Numbered from the stretch's first letter, positions 26,513 to 36,708 are shown. The stretch: 64,000 nucleotides of DNA from Sediminibacterium sp. (GCA_030054095.1 JASGCO010000006.1:62001-126000), one strand, 5' to 3'. Notes: a model not told the origin generated them from the letters alone. Numbers and translations are program-made.

Positions 26513-28075
26513 TTAGTTCTTTACAAATTTGCCTTTACGAAATTGTCCAAACACATTGGTTACGGTGATAAAGTAAACTCCTTTTTCTAAGCCAGAAATG
26601 TCAACCGGATTATTTCGAGTGGCAACGCATTTCTGACCGGTTACCGAGTATATATCTATCTGATCGGCCTTTCCGTCAGTATTAACATTCAACAAATTGG
26701 TTGCGGGGTTGGGATAAAGTATTAAACGTGTTTCCTGATCCTTTTCCTGTAGTCCGGAAGTGCCTGGAACGTAATTCATTACCTGAATGACCTCTGATTG
26801 AGTTAAGGCTTTGTTATAAAGGTGCATTTCATCAATGATGCCGTCGTAATTTTTTATTGCATTATAAGAGCCAGAAGAGGACCCCCCTCCGAGATAAAAA
26901 AGACTATTAGGGATGGAAACAGAAGCGGCGATACCTCCCGGAATTACTGAACCATGATAAATACCATCAATGTATAAGTCGAAATTTTGGGCGTTTCCTG
27001 CTTTGTGAACGATAGCAAAATGACGAAGGCGATTAATACTTATTTTTTTCAACTGGGTGTACCATGAAGAGCCTGATGCGTAGCCATATTCGTAAGTGCC
27101 TCCGTTTGCTGTGCCATTATGCCTAAGAAATGCACTTTCGTACATTTCAAAAACGGTGGGATATTTTCCGGAAAGGGGATTACTCATGGATTGTTCCCAA
27201 AAACAAATCGAAAATTCAGTATTACCAAGTGCTGAAAAAAGACTGGAAGTATTAACCATAGGTGTGGCATTCATTCGGATTCCTTGTCCTACTCTTGCAG
27301 GTGTATAAGATGGGGTAGGGACTCCTGCCACAGAAGCAAAATTGTGTTGATTGTTGTGACTGTTAGCATTACTGTTAAAGCCGTAATACGCCACCAGATT
27401 CGGCACTAACTGATTGTTATGTGTTGGGCCATAGTAAAGTAAATCTATCTGAGCTGGAGTTAATGCTGAATTGTATATTTTAAGTTCATCTATTTTGTAA
27501 TTTGCCGAAACGGATGGATTCGTAACAATTGGTGAATGTAGCTGTAAAACCGTCCCGTTTGTGTTTAAGGATACAATTGTCTGACTCTCCGGTTTCCCAT
27601 TCACGAAGATTTTTACCTGTCCGTTATCATAAACAAACACATAATGAAACCACAACTTATTAAAATTTTTATAATTCAGACTAAGTAAAGATGGTGAGCC
27701 TAACTCTGCATAAAGATTATTTGATAATTGTTTACAGGCGACTCCCTGTCCGTTAAGGTCTGTGCCATACGAAAAAAGATATGTTGTTAAAGGCACAGTA
27801 TCAAGCGCGATCCACATTGCGATAGAACGATTAGCAGATCCCTGAGGAATGAGTGGCAGATATACCGAGTTGGTAGTGGTAATATAGGCTGCTTTATTAG
27901 GCTGTCCCATTCGATTACTTGTAGCAGAGTAGGTTCCCGAAAAATTGTAATTGCCAGATACGGACTGAAAATTACCATCAAAATCAAATTCATATATTGC
28001 CGCTGGCAGGGTCGCTTGAGCATAAAAATTACTATAGAAAAAGGAACAAATCCAGATAAAAAGAAAGCGCTTCAT
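26513..28075 (-). CDS. LamG-domain surface protein with T9SS sorting domain
   Basis: The 520-residue protein has a signal peptide, two concanavalin A-like LamG domains (about 25-210 and 225-430; RSIAMWIALD, NTEFSICFWEQS and the INRLRHFAIVHKAG / IDGIYHG pattern), and a C-terminal type A sorting domain at about 445-520: LYPNPATNLLNV, IYSVTGQK, GLEKGVYFITV, ending GKFVKN. The sorting domain directs secretion by T9SS and attachment to the surface. LamG domains usually bind glycans or protein ligands. It has no operon partner. Confidence 0.85.
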   Translation of the reverse strand: MKRFLFIWICSFFYSNFYAQATLPAAIYEFDFDGNFQSVSGNYNFSGTYSATSNRMGQPNKAAYITTTNSVYLPLIPQGSANRSIAMWIALDTVPLTTYLFSYGTDLNGQGVACKQLSNNLYAELGSPSLLSLNYKNFNKLWFHYVFVYDNGQVKIFVNGKPESQTIVSLNTNGTVLQLHSPIVTNPSVSANYKIDELKIYNSALTPAQIDLLYYGPTHNNQLVPNLVAYYGFNSNANSHNNQHNFASVAGVPTPSYTPARVGQGIRMNATPMVNTSSLFSALGNTEFSICFWEQSMSNPLSGKYPTVFEMYESAFLRHNGTANGGTYEYGYASGSSWYTQLKKISINRLRHFAIVHKAGNAQNFDLYIDGIYHGSVIPGGIAASVSIPNSLFYLGGGSSSGSYNAIKNYDGIIDEMHLYNKALTQSEVIQVMNYVPGTSGLQEKDQETRLILYPNPATNLLNVNTDGKADQIDIYSVTGQKCVATRNNPVDISGLEKGVYFITVTNVFGQFRKGKFVKN

Positions 28076-28507
28076 GTTTTTTTGCGCAAAAGTACATTGG
28101 TTCGTTTTGATAAATGGGCGTCATTTTAGGTGTAGCAATGGCTATTTTACAAAGCACAAATTTGGTTTTATATAATGGGAATGTCGCAAGTGTTAAGGCA
28201 TAAGGTTTATGAAACAATGCATGATCTGGGTCAAAGGACTGAAAGTATTGGGGTTTTAAAACGTCATTCATCGTGTCTTTTACGATGATTACTAACGATG
28301 TGCCTTTATTCTAAGCAAAGCAACCATAAATAGGATCAGATAAGTCCATCAAAGAATAAGAGAAGAAAAAGAAAGTTGTGACCCGATTATTTTTTAATGA
28401 TTTATTTAGCAGAGCTTCTACCTGCGTCAATAGTAATAAATTTTAAAAATAACCATTCCTGTTACCAACGATAAGTTATAGCATTATAGTTATTTTAGGT
28501 TGGCCTG
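28076..28507. other. 432-bp intergenic stretch, nothing recognised
   Basis: A 79-codon frame at 28032-28271 on the minus strand overlaps the 5' end of the LamG gene and has no coding character. No strong hairpin or promoter motif is evident beyond ordinary AT-rich DNA. Confidence 0.35.
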
Positions 28508-31072
28508 TTAAATAGTGGCTGATTCGGTCACTTTCAAAAGTTCGCCTTTCTTCCAGGAAAAGAATACGCCAAGAAGCACAAGAACTGAAAGCAGACCAGA
28601 ACCAATATAGGCCATAGTGTTACCGGTGTAGTACACAGCCGGTTCAAATTTAAACTCTATTTTATGTTTACCCGAGGGCACAGATGTTCCGCGTAATAAG
28701 TAATTAACGCAGTAATGATCCTGTTCTTTGCCATCTACCAGTGTTTTCCAGCCTTTAGGATAATAGATTTCAGAGAAAACAGCAAACTGGTCTTCCGCTG
28801 ATTCGCTTTCGTATACCAGATGATTTGGTTTATAAGAGACCAGACGGATAGACCCGGCCCCTGAGTATTCTGGTTTAAGCGCAGCCCCCAATTTGTTCTT
28901 TTCCTGAACGAGCCCCACAGATTTAAGATCAGTTTTACCAAGAGCCACAATTTCAGAATCGGCACTACTTACCGTTTTTATGGACTTTACAAACCAGGCA
29001 TTGCCATTACTTTCTGTATTACGCAAAGCGATGGGCTCTTCGCGGGTTGGCAGAATAAAGTATTTGGTATTCAGCATATTTAAAACCGGTAACCCGGATA
29101 GTACCACCTTTTGCATAGAATCGCTGACACCCAGATTATTTAAATTACTGGTAAAGTAATTGATCTCTTTAAACAAATGGAATTGTATCAATTCATCGTA
29201 TTTTTTCAACTTAGCGCCATGGTAACCACCAATGGATTTATGATGATTCGAGGTAATGGCATCGCTAAAAGGATTGCCCGCTAAATTCGCTACACGGTAA
29301 TCCAGACTTTTATCCTGTAAGATCTCTTCATCCGCTTTTGTCATGGGAACCGCATCTACCTGCGATTTGGCAACAAAATCGCTGTAATCCAGATAACGCC
29401 ATACAATGGGCCAGCAATCTACTATTAATAAGATAGCGAACGCGGCAGTCAGAAGTCTGGCATTGATTTTTTTGATGAGGAATAAGTAGATGGCCACAAA
29501 GGCCAGAGCAATAAACAAGAATGAACGCATAGCATCATCCACAAAAATGGACTTACGGGCACTGGTTAAGGCATCCATAAACTGCGGGAACATTTGACCA
29601 AGCACATCATCGGTATAACCTGAACGTTTGAAACTGTCGAGTATTTCCTCTTCTTCTCCAACTTTTGTAAAGCTGTTAAACATATCGGGCGACACAATAC
29701 ACAACAAACAGAAACCACCAATGACAATTAACGCGCCCAAAACCATTTTTTTAACGGTATAGATCTTATTGAATAGTTTTATGGTGGCATCACCACTCTT
29801 TATCAGTTTATCCAAAGCCAGTACGGCCAGAATGGGTATGGTAAGTTCGGCAATCACATTAATCATGGAAACGGCTCTGAACTTATTGTAGCCTGGCATG
29901 TAATCCAGAAAAAATGAACTCAACGGCATGAAAAATTTTCCCCAGGCCAGCATAACGGCAAACGCGCAGCCTATTACCAACGGCCATTTAATGGTATGAT
30001 CTACAATAAATAACGCCAGAAACGCCAGAAGTATAACAATGGCACCAACATACGTTGGGCCCGCTGTATAATCCTGAGGCCCGTAATACGAGCTGAATTG
30101 CCCTACCAGTTCGCGCATTTGAGGATCCTGTACTTTGTTTAAAGCGCTTTTGTGGGTACTGATCTGATCACCCGAACCGCCACCTTTAAAATTTGGTATA
30201 AGGAATGTAAAACTTTCACTAACCCCATAACTGTACTGTACCGCATAATCCTTATCCAATCCTGAGGTTACCATGTTGGCGTTTGATTTGCCGGAAGGAT
30301 CAATGGTTAATTCTGTTTTACCACGCGTGGTGTACTTGCCATATTCGTAGGTACACAATAAATTACCGGCGTTGGGTAACAGCGCTATAAGCATGGCGGA
30401 AACAAAAATCATTACTCCGATGAAATAGGGTTTAAGCTGTTTTTCTTTAAAGGCTTTTACAAAATAGCTGGTAACGATGAGCCCGACTAATAGCAAGCCA
30501 TAGTAGGTAATTTGAACGTGGTTGGCATTGAGTTCCAGCGCCATAAATAGGGCTGTAACAGCAAAACCAATCCAGTAGCGGCCTTGCATTAACAGAATTA
30601 CTCCTGCAATGGCCGGGGCCAGATAGCCAATGGCATTTGCTTTTGAATTGTGTCCCACTTCAATAATAATATAGAAATAAGAGGAGAACCCGAAGGCGAA
30701 ACTCCCCGCCAATGCCAGCCAGGGATTAATACGCAAACTGAGCAGCAAAATAAAGAAACCCAGAAAATACATGAACATAAAACCACTTACTCCCGGAAGA
30801 AACGCATGGAAGAGGCGATCGAAAAAACTCATAAAATTGCCCGAATAAATGGTGGAAATCTGAAAGGAAGGCATTCCACCAAACATAGCGTTGGTCCAAA
30901 GTGGTTCAGCGTGCTCCGTTTGCCTGAAGTCGGCAATTTCTTTACTCATGCCTTTGAACTGCGCAATATCGTACTGGCTTAACATCTTTCCTTTATACAG
31001 TGGCTTAAACTGTATAACTGATAAGATGAAGAAAAGAACAATGGCGGTGATGTACGGAGCAAATTTTTTCAT
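28508..31072 (-). CDS. YfhO family membrane protein
   Basis: The 854-residue protein is a polytopic membrane protein with about 12-14 helices in the first 550 residues, beginning KKFAPYITAIVLFFILSVIQF, followed by an extracytoplasmic region and a final helix near 830. The layout and length match YfhO-like proteins, relatives of GT-C glycosyltransferases that modify lipids or cell-wall polymers in some bacteria. The ATG at 31072 is chosen over the TTG at 31108 because a -7 box overlaps that TTG and the shorter form starts with a proper membrane helix. It is a single-gene unit. Confidence 0.85.
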   Translation of the reverse strand: MKKFAPYITAIVLFFILSVIQFKPLYKGKMLSQYDIAQFKGMSKEIADFRQTEHAEPLWTNAMFGGMPSFQISTIYSGNFMSFFDRLFHAFLPGVSGFMFMYFLGFFILLLSLRINPWLALAGSFAFGFSSYFYIIIEVGHNSKANAIGYLAPAIAGVILLMQGRYWIGFAVTALFMALELNANHVQITYYGLLLVGLIVTSYFVKAFKEKQLKPYFIGVMIFVSAMLIALLPNAGNLLCTYEYGKYTTRGKTELTIDPSGKSNANMVTSGLDKDYAVQYSYGVSESFTFLIPNFKGGGSGDQISTHKSALNKVQDPQMRELVGQFSSYYGPQDYTAGPTYVGAIVILLAFLALFIVDHTIKWPLVIGCAFAVMLAWGKFFMPLSSFFLDYMPGYNKFRAVSMINVIAELTIPILAVLALDKLIKSGDATIKLFNKIYTVKKMVLGALIVIGGFCLLCIVSPDMFNSFTKVGEEEEILDSFKRSGYTDDVLGQMFPQFMDALTSARKSIFVDDAMRSFLFIALAFVAIYLFLIKKINARLLTAAFAILLIVDCWPIVWRYLDYSDFVAKSQVDAVPMTKADEEILQDKSLDYRVANLAGNPFSDAITSNHHKSIGGYHGAKLKKYDELIQFHLFKEINYFTSNLNNLGVSDSMQKVVLSGLPVLNMLNTKYFILPTREEPIALRNTESNGNAWFVKSIKTVSSADSEIVALGKTDLKSVGLVQEKNKLGAALKPEYSGAGSIRLVSYKPNHLVYESESAEDQFAVFSEIYYPKGWKTLVDGKEQDHYCVNYLLRGTSVPSGKHKIEFKFEPAVYYTGNTMAYIGSGLLSVLVLLGVFFSWKKGELLKVTESATI

Positions 31073-31105
31073 AATGTAATAATTGTAATATTGACCAATG
31101 CAGCA

Positions 31106-31113
31106 CAAATATA
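31106..31113 (-). promoter_or_regulatory. -7 promoter box of the YfhO-like gene
   Basis: TATATTTG on the minus strand, 33 bases upstream of the ATG at 31072. It overlaps the TTG that would give a longer frame, which supports the shorter start. Confidence 0.45.
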
Positions 31114-31304
31114 TAATTTCTTCTGCTGCTTTAGGTGATGAAATTGGGGGAAGTTATTATGCCGTACCGCTTAATACATTTAATAATGTTAAAAGAGGTG
31201 GGCGAAGATACAGGGCACCGTGTAAATTTCTGCTACAACTCTTATAAATGATAGAGGTATCAGTTCACGTTTAAAGAAATACTAACCGATAAATGAAACT
31301 ACGT

Positions 31305-32000
31305 TCATTTTAATTCTACCTCTTCTTCCTGTTCTGAATTACCAAGAATAACAGGCGGTTGAATAGTTTCCAGCACTTCTGCCGAACGTTTTTTTCGTAA
31401 GGGTTTTGGGGTAAGTGATTTTGTTTCGGCTGTTTTAGTAAGGGGTAAGGCCATAGAGGATACTGTTGAGGTTGGCACCGGTGGTTCTGTCTGTACAGGT
31501 GAATGTGTAACAGGATTAATACTCTTTGTGTTTGCCGGGTCAGATGAAAGTGTAGTGCCCGTTGTTGCCACTAAAGTAGCTGTTTGTTGCCCTCCGTTTG
31601 TAGAAACACTAACCGGTTTTGATGCGGTTGTGTTTTGATCCTTTAAAGCGTTGGTTTTAGCTGGTGAGGGGGCGCTGTTCTGTTTAAAATGATTAGGGTC
31701 GGGCTTTACTTCTCTTTCGGCGGGAACCGCTTCTGCCCTGGGTTTAAGTTTTATCATGTTCATGAGCAGCAAAGTAAATAAGCCAATACCTGCAATAAAA
31801 AGGGCAGGAATCATGACATTACGGCTAATGCCAATGGAAACCGATTTGGAAGGAGTATGCCCCTTTTTCTGAAGTTTATCGGTTTCAACCTGTATGGCTT
31901 CAAATGCGTGCCAGTCGTTTTCGGTATAACCAAACTCCGTATTTAGAAGCAATTGCCGGATGCGGTATTCATCCAGTTCATAATTAAATGGCGTGCTCAT
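31305..32000 (-). CDS. Single-pass membrane protein paired with sigma factor (anti-sigma-like)
   Basis: The 231-residue protein has a short N-terminal cytoplasmic part (about 1-55), one membrane helix (about 58-78, VMIPALFIAGIGLFTLLLM) and a low-complexity Pro/Thr/Ser-rich periplasmic part. The gene overlaps the upstream sigma-factor gene by 17 bases. This topology and coupling are those of anti-sigma factors, but no ZAS zinc motif or FecR domain is visible, so the role is inferred from context only. Confidence 0.6.
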   Translation of the reverse strand: MSTPFNYELDEYRIRQLLLNTEFGYTENDWHAFEAIQVETDKLQKKGHTPSKSVSIGISRNVMIPALFIAGIGLFTLLLMNMIKLKPRAEAVPAEREVKPDPNHFKQNSAPSPAKTNALKDQNTTASKPVSVSTNGGQQTATLVATTGTTLSSDPANTKSINPVTHSPVQTEPPVPTSTVSSMALPLTKTAETKSLTPKPLRKKRSAEVLETIQPPVILGNSEQEEEVELK

Positions 32001-32568
32001 TGTTTAGTGCTTTTAAAGTTGTTTCCAGATTTTTTTGAAGATTGTATTTCGATTTTTCCAGATTACTTTTTACGGTTTGCTCACTGGTTTCTAATAGTTC
32101 AGAAACATCGCGGAGCGAATAGCCTTCAATAACATGAAGGTTAAAGACAAGCCGCTGTGAGGGTACAAGTCCCCGTATGCCCTTCAATAAGCTCTCTACA
32201 TCAAGGGTGTTAAAATCAATGATTTGATTGTCTTTAAACAAATCGTAATTTTTGCTAGAAGTTTCGGTAACCCTCACGGTACTGGCAACGTAGTATTCAT
32301 TACGCTGTTGTTTCAAAAAGGAGATCGTTTCTTTTATAAACTGATGTTTTACAAAGCTATCCAGATCTTTGACGGCTTCGTGCCGGTTTTTTATAACATG
32401 TTGCAGGGTGTGAGCCAGACAAATATTGAGCAATTCCCGGCTTTGAGCCAGATTCTTGGCATATCGCTGCGAAAGAGCAGATAAAGGGGGGAAAAACCGC
32501 TCGAAGAACTGTTTTTTCGCTACTTTGTCAACTTTAACCAGAGCCGATAGTAAATCAGCATCAGCCAT
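31984..32568 (-). CDS. RNA polymerase sigma-70 family (ECF-like) factor
   Basis: The 194-residue protein has the two-domain ECF layout: a region 2-like helical part (ERFFPPLSALSQRYAKN) and a region 4 helix-turn-helix at about 130-180 (PSQRLVFNLHVIEGYSLRDVSELL, then TSEQTVKSNLEKSKYNLQ). Region 4 is well conserved; region 2 is weaker. It would direct RNA polymerase to a specific regulon, likely controlled by the coupled membrane protein downstream. The target promoters cannot be identified from this window. Confidence 0.82.
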   Translation of the reverse strand: MADADLLSALVKVDKVAKKQFFERFFPPLSALSQRYAKNLAQSRELLNICLAHTLQHVIKNRHEAVKDLDSFVKHQFIKETISFLKQQRNEYYVASTVRVTETSSKNYDLFKDNQIIDFNTLDVESLLKGIRGLVPSQRLVFNLHVIEGYSLRDVSELLETSEQTVKSNLEKSKYNLQKNLETTLKALNNEHAI

Positions 32569-32665
32569 AGAATTATAAAAATGAAGGGTTATTCAATGTT
32601 TACGAATATATTGACAAAAGGTTTCGTTTTTGTTGATGCTGAACATATTTATGAACGCGGATGTG

Positions 32666-35260
32666 TTAAAAATCCTCATCTTCAGGTGGTTCTGTTTCGT
32701 TTTTGTCTTTTTTACGATCACTGCCTTTTTCAATTTTAAATACCTGTTCTTTACGGTGGGTGTCTTTTTTAGATTGAAGTGAGTCTTTTTTGAACATACC
32801 GAATTCTTCTTTTAAAAGGGCTTTTAAGGTTTGCTTTTCCTGCCGGATGTCTTCTTTTATTTTCTGTTTCATGCCTTTCCGGTCGTAACGGATAACAGGA
32901 TTATCAATGGTGCCACTCATAAGAATAAACACGGAACGTTTATTTTCCGGATCATTTTCAATGAGGCTGAGTTCCTCGTCCAACGCTTTGTTCCCCTGGT
33001 TTCGCTTGCTTAGTAATTCGCTCAGGAGTAATTGTACATGGTAATCAATGTGGTTGTCAAAGTCGTGTGTCCCCCAGAATTCGATGTTAAGTGCCGAATT
33101 TTTAAGAGAGGTTTTAGGAAGTGTTATCAGCTGGTTTTTAATATTGATCTGGCTTTCGAGCGTCGAGAATTTAATCCGTTTTAATTCGTTCAGTTCCACA
33201 AATCGCGAAAGACTTTCCAGAGGTTTAAAATCAATCAGCTCACCGCGTTCTACCGTAAGCGTAGCGCTGGCCAGAAGACTGCTCGGATCCGGCTTCAGGA
33301 ACTTATCCCAACGACCCGAAAAATCAATGTTGGCACTGATGAATCCTTTAATGTGTTTATCCTGAAGGGTGCTTTGTCCGAAATTATTTAACTGCCGGAA
33401 CAACTGACTGATGTTTAAACCGGAAAGTTGCGATTGCAGATTCAGGTAAATCCCATTTTCTTTAAACTCCGCCAGCGCATCGGCATTGGCTGTTCCGTCA
33501 GCAGTTTCAAAGCGAAGGTCACTTAATAAGGCTTTGTTATCCCGGCATTCAATGTTGCCAGTTATTTGGCGCGCTTCAAATTTCCCGAATTGAAAGGCAT
33601 CAATACTGGCATCAAATACAAAATGATTATTTTGCGGAAAAATAATTTCAGAACTGGTACCGGAGCTGCTTGTGTTCATAAAGTCAGACATATATAGTTG
33701 TTTACTATCAAGCCGGGCTTTAATAATGAGTGGTTCGTTAGCATTAAACAGGTACCTGATAAAAGAAGGGAGTTCACCATTAAGACTAACATCACTTTTA
33801 CCCCTGAGCAGTTTAAAACGGTGTATTTTCACCCCCTGATTATCGGCGCTTATCTCACACTCGGGAATGGTAAAGGTTTCGGGGTCTTTTTTAAACTGCA
33901 CCAAACAATTGGTAATGGCAACATTGCCTGTTAAACCAATGGTTTCATTCAGTCTGCCTTTTTGCAAATCACTTATCCGTCCTTTTAAGTCAACAGATCC
34001 GCTAATCCGGCCTTCAATAGCCGATATCGTATCAATGGGATAGAGTTCAGTTATCCGTTTCAGATCCGATTCCACCTGAGCCTGTAATTCAAGATAGGGT
34101 TGATCGAAATTGACAAGTGAAAAAGAACCTTTTATGTAATTGTTATCCTGAGCAGCAGTGATATTACGGCAGGTGAGTTCTGTTTGTTTGCCCTTACTCA
34201 GTAATTGCCCTGTAAGGTTGACATTTGTAAGGCTTATGTTTTTAGGCAGATAGGTGATCCGACCATTTTTAACGCCAAAAGAAGCCATGTAGCTAAGGCT
34301 ATCGTTATGGTAATGCAGATCGCCGCTGGTATAAAATTCGCCATCACTTTTATAGTCCTGTACCCGTTTTTGTTCCTTTTCGGGCAGGAGCGATAAAATG
34401 TTTGAAATTTCAAGGTGTTCGGCAGTATAAACCAGATCCATATCAGGATGTTTGCCTATACGAAACTGACCCTTAACATTAAAACGCATGGCGTTTAAAT
34501 TTACACGCGCTTTTTTAATGGCATAAAGATTGTTTTTTACCTGAAGCGTTACATCATAGTTAAGATTTTTGCCACGTACATACTGAATACCTCTAATTTT
34601 CAACTGTTCAATAACGGCTTTGGCCTTACTGTCCATGTCAAAACTGCCTTCATAAAAGTGGCCCGAAAAGGTCATGTCTTCTATTTGCGCGTTTGCTATA
34701 ACACCAGACGGCTTGTTCCGGTAATTAAGGTGGAACGCCTTAAGGGTAATATTATCGAGCGAGAACCGGAGAGAAGGCGAAGCGGTTTTAGAGGTATCCG
34801 ATTTCCAGATCTGGTAATTTTCCAGACCCTGCCGGTTAACGCTCAAACGGCAAAAACCGTCTTTTACAGCAATGCGTTGTATGTTGTAGTTTTTATTGAA
34901 AATATCTTTAATACTGAACAGAAGGCTCAGTTCTTTGGTAAAAAGAAGGGTATCTCTTTCTTTTACGGGGAGCGCTTCTAACAGGGTAATATTACGGAAA
35001 TTCAGTGCACACCGTGGGAAGCTCGAAATAACGGTTACATCTATATCTTTTGGTTGTATTCTTACTTCGGCCAAAAGATTTTTGTTTAGCTCTCCAATAA
35101 CACGGGCTTTAATCTCATCTTCATATACAAAAACAAGTGCGATCAGGCTGACAACAGCAATGAGTAATCCGAACGCAAGCCATAGCAAGCCCTTTAACAA
35201 CCTTTTCCATAAAGGGCGTTTCGCGCGTAATTCATCCAAGTGTTTTTCGGCCACATCCAT
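32666..35260 (-). CDS. AsmA-like envelope protein
   Basis: The 864-residue protein has one N-terminal membrane helix (about 20-45, LLWLAFGLLIAVVSLIALVFVY) and a long periplasmic part rich in beta strands, with AsmA-type features such as IRPKDIDV near the N-terminus, LSGLNISQLFRQLNNF, and a C-terminal region FKPLESLSRFVELNELKRIKFSTLE. AsmA/YhdP-family proteins span the periplasm and are linked to lipid transport. ATG 35260 (MDVAEKH) is chosen over a TTG four codons upstream. The C-terminus is lysine/glutamate rich. Confidence 0.8.
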   Translation of the reverse strand: MDVAEKHLDELRAKRPLWKRLLKGLLWLAFGLLIAVVSLIALVFVYEDEIKARVIGELNKNLLAEVRIQPKDIDVTVISSFPRCALNFRNITLLEALPVKERDTLLFTKELSLLFSIKDIFNKNYNIQRIAVKDGFCRLSVNRQGLENYQIWKSDTSKTASPSLRFSLDNITLKAFHLNYRNKPSGVIANAQIEDMTFSGHFYEGSFDMDSKAKAVIEQLKIRGIQYVRGKNLNYDVTLQVKNNLYAIKKARVNLNAMRFNVKGQFRIGKHPDMDLVYTAEHLEISNILSLLPEKEQKRVQDYKSDGEFYTSGDLHYHNDSLSYMASFGVKNGRITYLPKNISLTNVNLTGQLLSKGKQTELTCRNITAAQDNNYIKGSFSLVNFDQPYLELQAQVESDLKRITELYPIDTISAIEGRISGSVDLKGRISDLQKGRLNETIGLTGNVAITNCLVQFKKDPETFTIPECEISADNQGVKIHRFKLLRGKSDVSLNGELPSFIRYLFNANEPLIIKARLDSKQLYMSDFMNTSSSGTSSEIIFPQNNHFVFDASIDAFQFGKFEARQITGNIECRDNKALLSDLRFETADGTANADALAEFKENGIYLNLQSQLSGLNISQLFRQLNNFGQSTLQDKHIKGFISANIDFSGRWDKFLKPDPSSLLASATLTVERGELIDFKPLESLSRFVELNELKRIKFSTLESQINIKNQLITLPKTSLKNSALNIEFWGTHDFDNHIDYHVQLLLSELLSKRNQGNKALDEELSLIENDPENKRSVFILMSGTIDNPVIRYDRKGMKQKIKEDIRQEKQTLKALLKEEFGMFKKDSLQSKKDTHRKEQVFKIEKGSDRKKDKNETEPPEDEDF

Positions 35261-35372
35261 TATAAGCCCCAAGTTGGAAAAAATTACGTTAAAAATGTGT
35301 TAAGTGTTTAGTGTGATTTAAACAAGTGGCTTTTAATAGTAGTAACAGTTAAGATTAACTAATCGGATGGTT

Positions 35373-35594
35373 TGGGCGTGCCCCTGCCGCTAAACCAAAT
35401 AGTACCTTACTGCGGAGCGTTACGCTTCTTCTTTGGTTTCCCGTTTTAGTGTGGCAGGGTCGGCCTTTCCGCTTTAGCTTGCTGGTCTTTTACCGCATTG
35501 CAGCCATGTGCGTGGGCTTCCTGAGGGCGCCTCCGCCATGGTGCACTGCTGGTAAAATCCTGCGCAAGGCTGCCGCTGCAATGCCTCACGCGGA
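35373..35594. repeat. Structured GC-rich intergenic element, probable dispersed repeat
   Basis: The element starts GGGCGTGCCCCTGCCGC and ends CCTCACGCGG. GCGTG (35376-35380) pairs with CACGC (35587-35591) at its ends. CCCTGCC (35382-35388) pairs with GGCAGGG (35453-35459) and encloses AAACCAAA (35392-35399) paired with TTTGGTTT (35432-35439). GCATTGCAGC (35495-35504) pairs with GCTGCAATGC (35575-35584), and TTTTACC (35488-35494) with GGTAAAA (35551-35557); the last two cross. It is GC-richer than its surroundings. From memory, similar intergenic elements recur in Bacteroidota genomes. No protein gene is here. Confidence 0.5.
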
Positions 35595-35625
35595 GAATTG
35601 AAAAATGACTTTCTAACTTTCAGGT

Positions 35626-36708
35626 TTAATCTGCTTTCAGGTGTTTAAGGGCGTTCTGCCTGTAAAGCTCCTCCCTTAGTTCGGCCAGCAGCATTTCCGC
35701 TTTGGTTTCATCCGGCATATCGGGCAGCCCGCTTTTTTGGTACAAGGCATCAATGGTTTCCATCTTTTCGTTAACCTTATAAATAAGATCTTCGTATTCA
35801 TAATGCCCCGATCGTATTTTTAAAAGAAAGTCACGATCGCTGCGACGCACATGAATGGTGCCATCGCGGGCAATCTCTTCGGCCATTAACAGCAACCGAA
35901 AGGTATGCATCATGTTTTTGGCATCATAATTTTTTCCATGCTCCACCGTGTTTTCGTAGCGTACTTCATTTCGTTCTTCCACCCAGTTCCAGTATGCTTT
36001 ATAGTCTTTACAGTACTTAGAGTAGCCATCTTTGTTAAAACTCATTACCGCTACCGGTTCAGCACCGTTTTCTACCGAACTAAGCAAAACGTCACTGGCA
36101 TCGGTACCCGACATAACACCGCGTAACGGATGGTTAGCCGAATAATACAGCGCATAAAGATCTTTCATGTGTGGGATGTTCACCAGACCACAATCTTCCT
36201 GTCGCCATTCTTTTTGTGCTAACCATACTTTTAGTGGCAACGAACCCTGCTGATGTACCACGTAACAAAAATCGAGAACCGTTTTACGTTCTTTATCCAT
36301 TGGGTTAACAATTTTTTTATTCAACCCTCTGGCTTTTTTAACCTGCGATTGCGCATAGCCCGCAAATGTGTCATAACAAAGTTTTGAAAGAAAGAGTTCC
36401 GCTTTTACCTTCTCCATTAAAGGGTGTTTGTAAAGCACACAGTCTTTCGGCGTATTTACCAACTCCAGAATGTTAGGGTTGTTTTTTACCAATAAGTCAA
36501 TGAAACGCTTTAACTCGTAATACACTTCGTCGTTGCTGTCATTACTTACCTGTTCGGTATAGTGTAGCCCATAAAACTGTTTTTGAGGGAGTAAAAATAC
36601 GCCCCGTTTATCCGTGTCAGATTGTTCAGTATGCAAACCGTATGCCCTGCTGCCACTAATGCAATCCAGCAGAAGAAAAGACCCTTGTTTTATATCATTA
36701 AATGTCAT
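35626..36708 (-). CDS. RlaP-like pol-beta superfamily nucleotidyltransferase (long paralogue)
   Basis: The 360-residue protein has the minimal nucleotidyltransferase signature SGSRAYGLHTEQSDTDKRG: Gly19-Ser20 and the metal Asp31 and Asp33. The rest, with FAGYAQSQVKKARG and KNMMHTFRLLLMAEEI, matches the family called RNA-repair pathway DNA polymerase beta (RlaP, formerly YcgL-like). Family members often sit next to RNA ligases and are proposed to add nucleotides during RNA repair. Here the neighbour is a second member of the same family, overlapping by 4 bases; no ligase is present. The substrate is unknown. Confidence 0.75.
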   Translation of the reverse strand: MTFNDIKQGSFLLLDCISGSRAYGLHTEQSDTDKRGVFLLPQKQFYGLHYTEQVSNDSNDEVYYELKRFIDLLVKNNPNILELVNTPKDCVLYKHPLMEKVKAELFLSKLCYDTFAGYAQSQVKKARGLNKKIVNPMDKERKTVLDFCYVVHQQGSLPLKVWLAQKEWRQEDCGLVNIPHMKDLYALYYSANHPLRGVMSGTDASDVLLSSVENGAEPVAVMSFNKDGYSKYCKDYKAYWNWVEERNEVRYENTVEHGKNYDAKNMMHTFRLLLMAEEIARDGTIHVRRSDRDFLLKIRSGHYEYEDLIYKVNEKMETIDALYQKSGLPDMPDETKAEMLLAELREELYRQNALKHLKAD

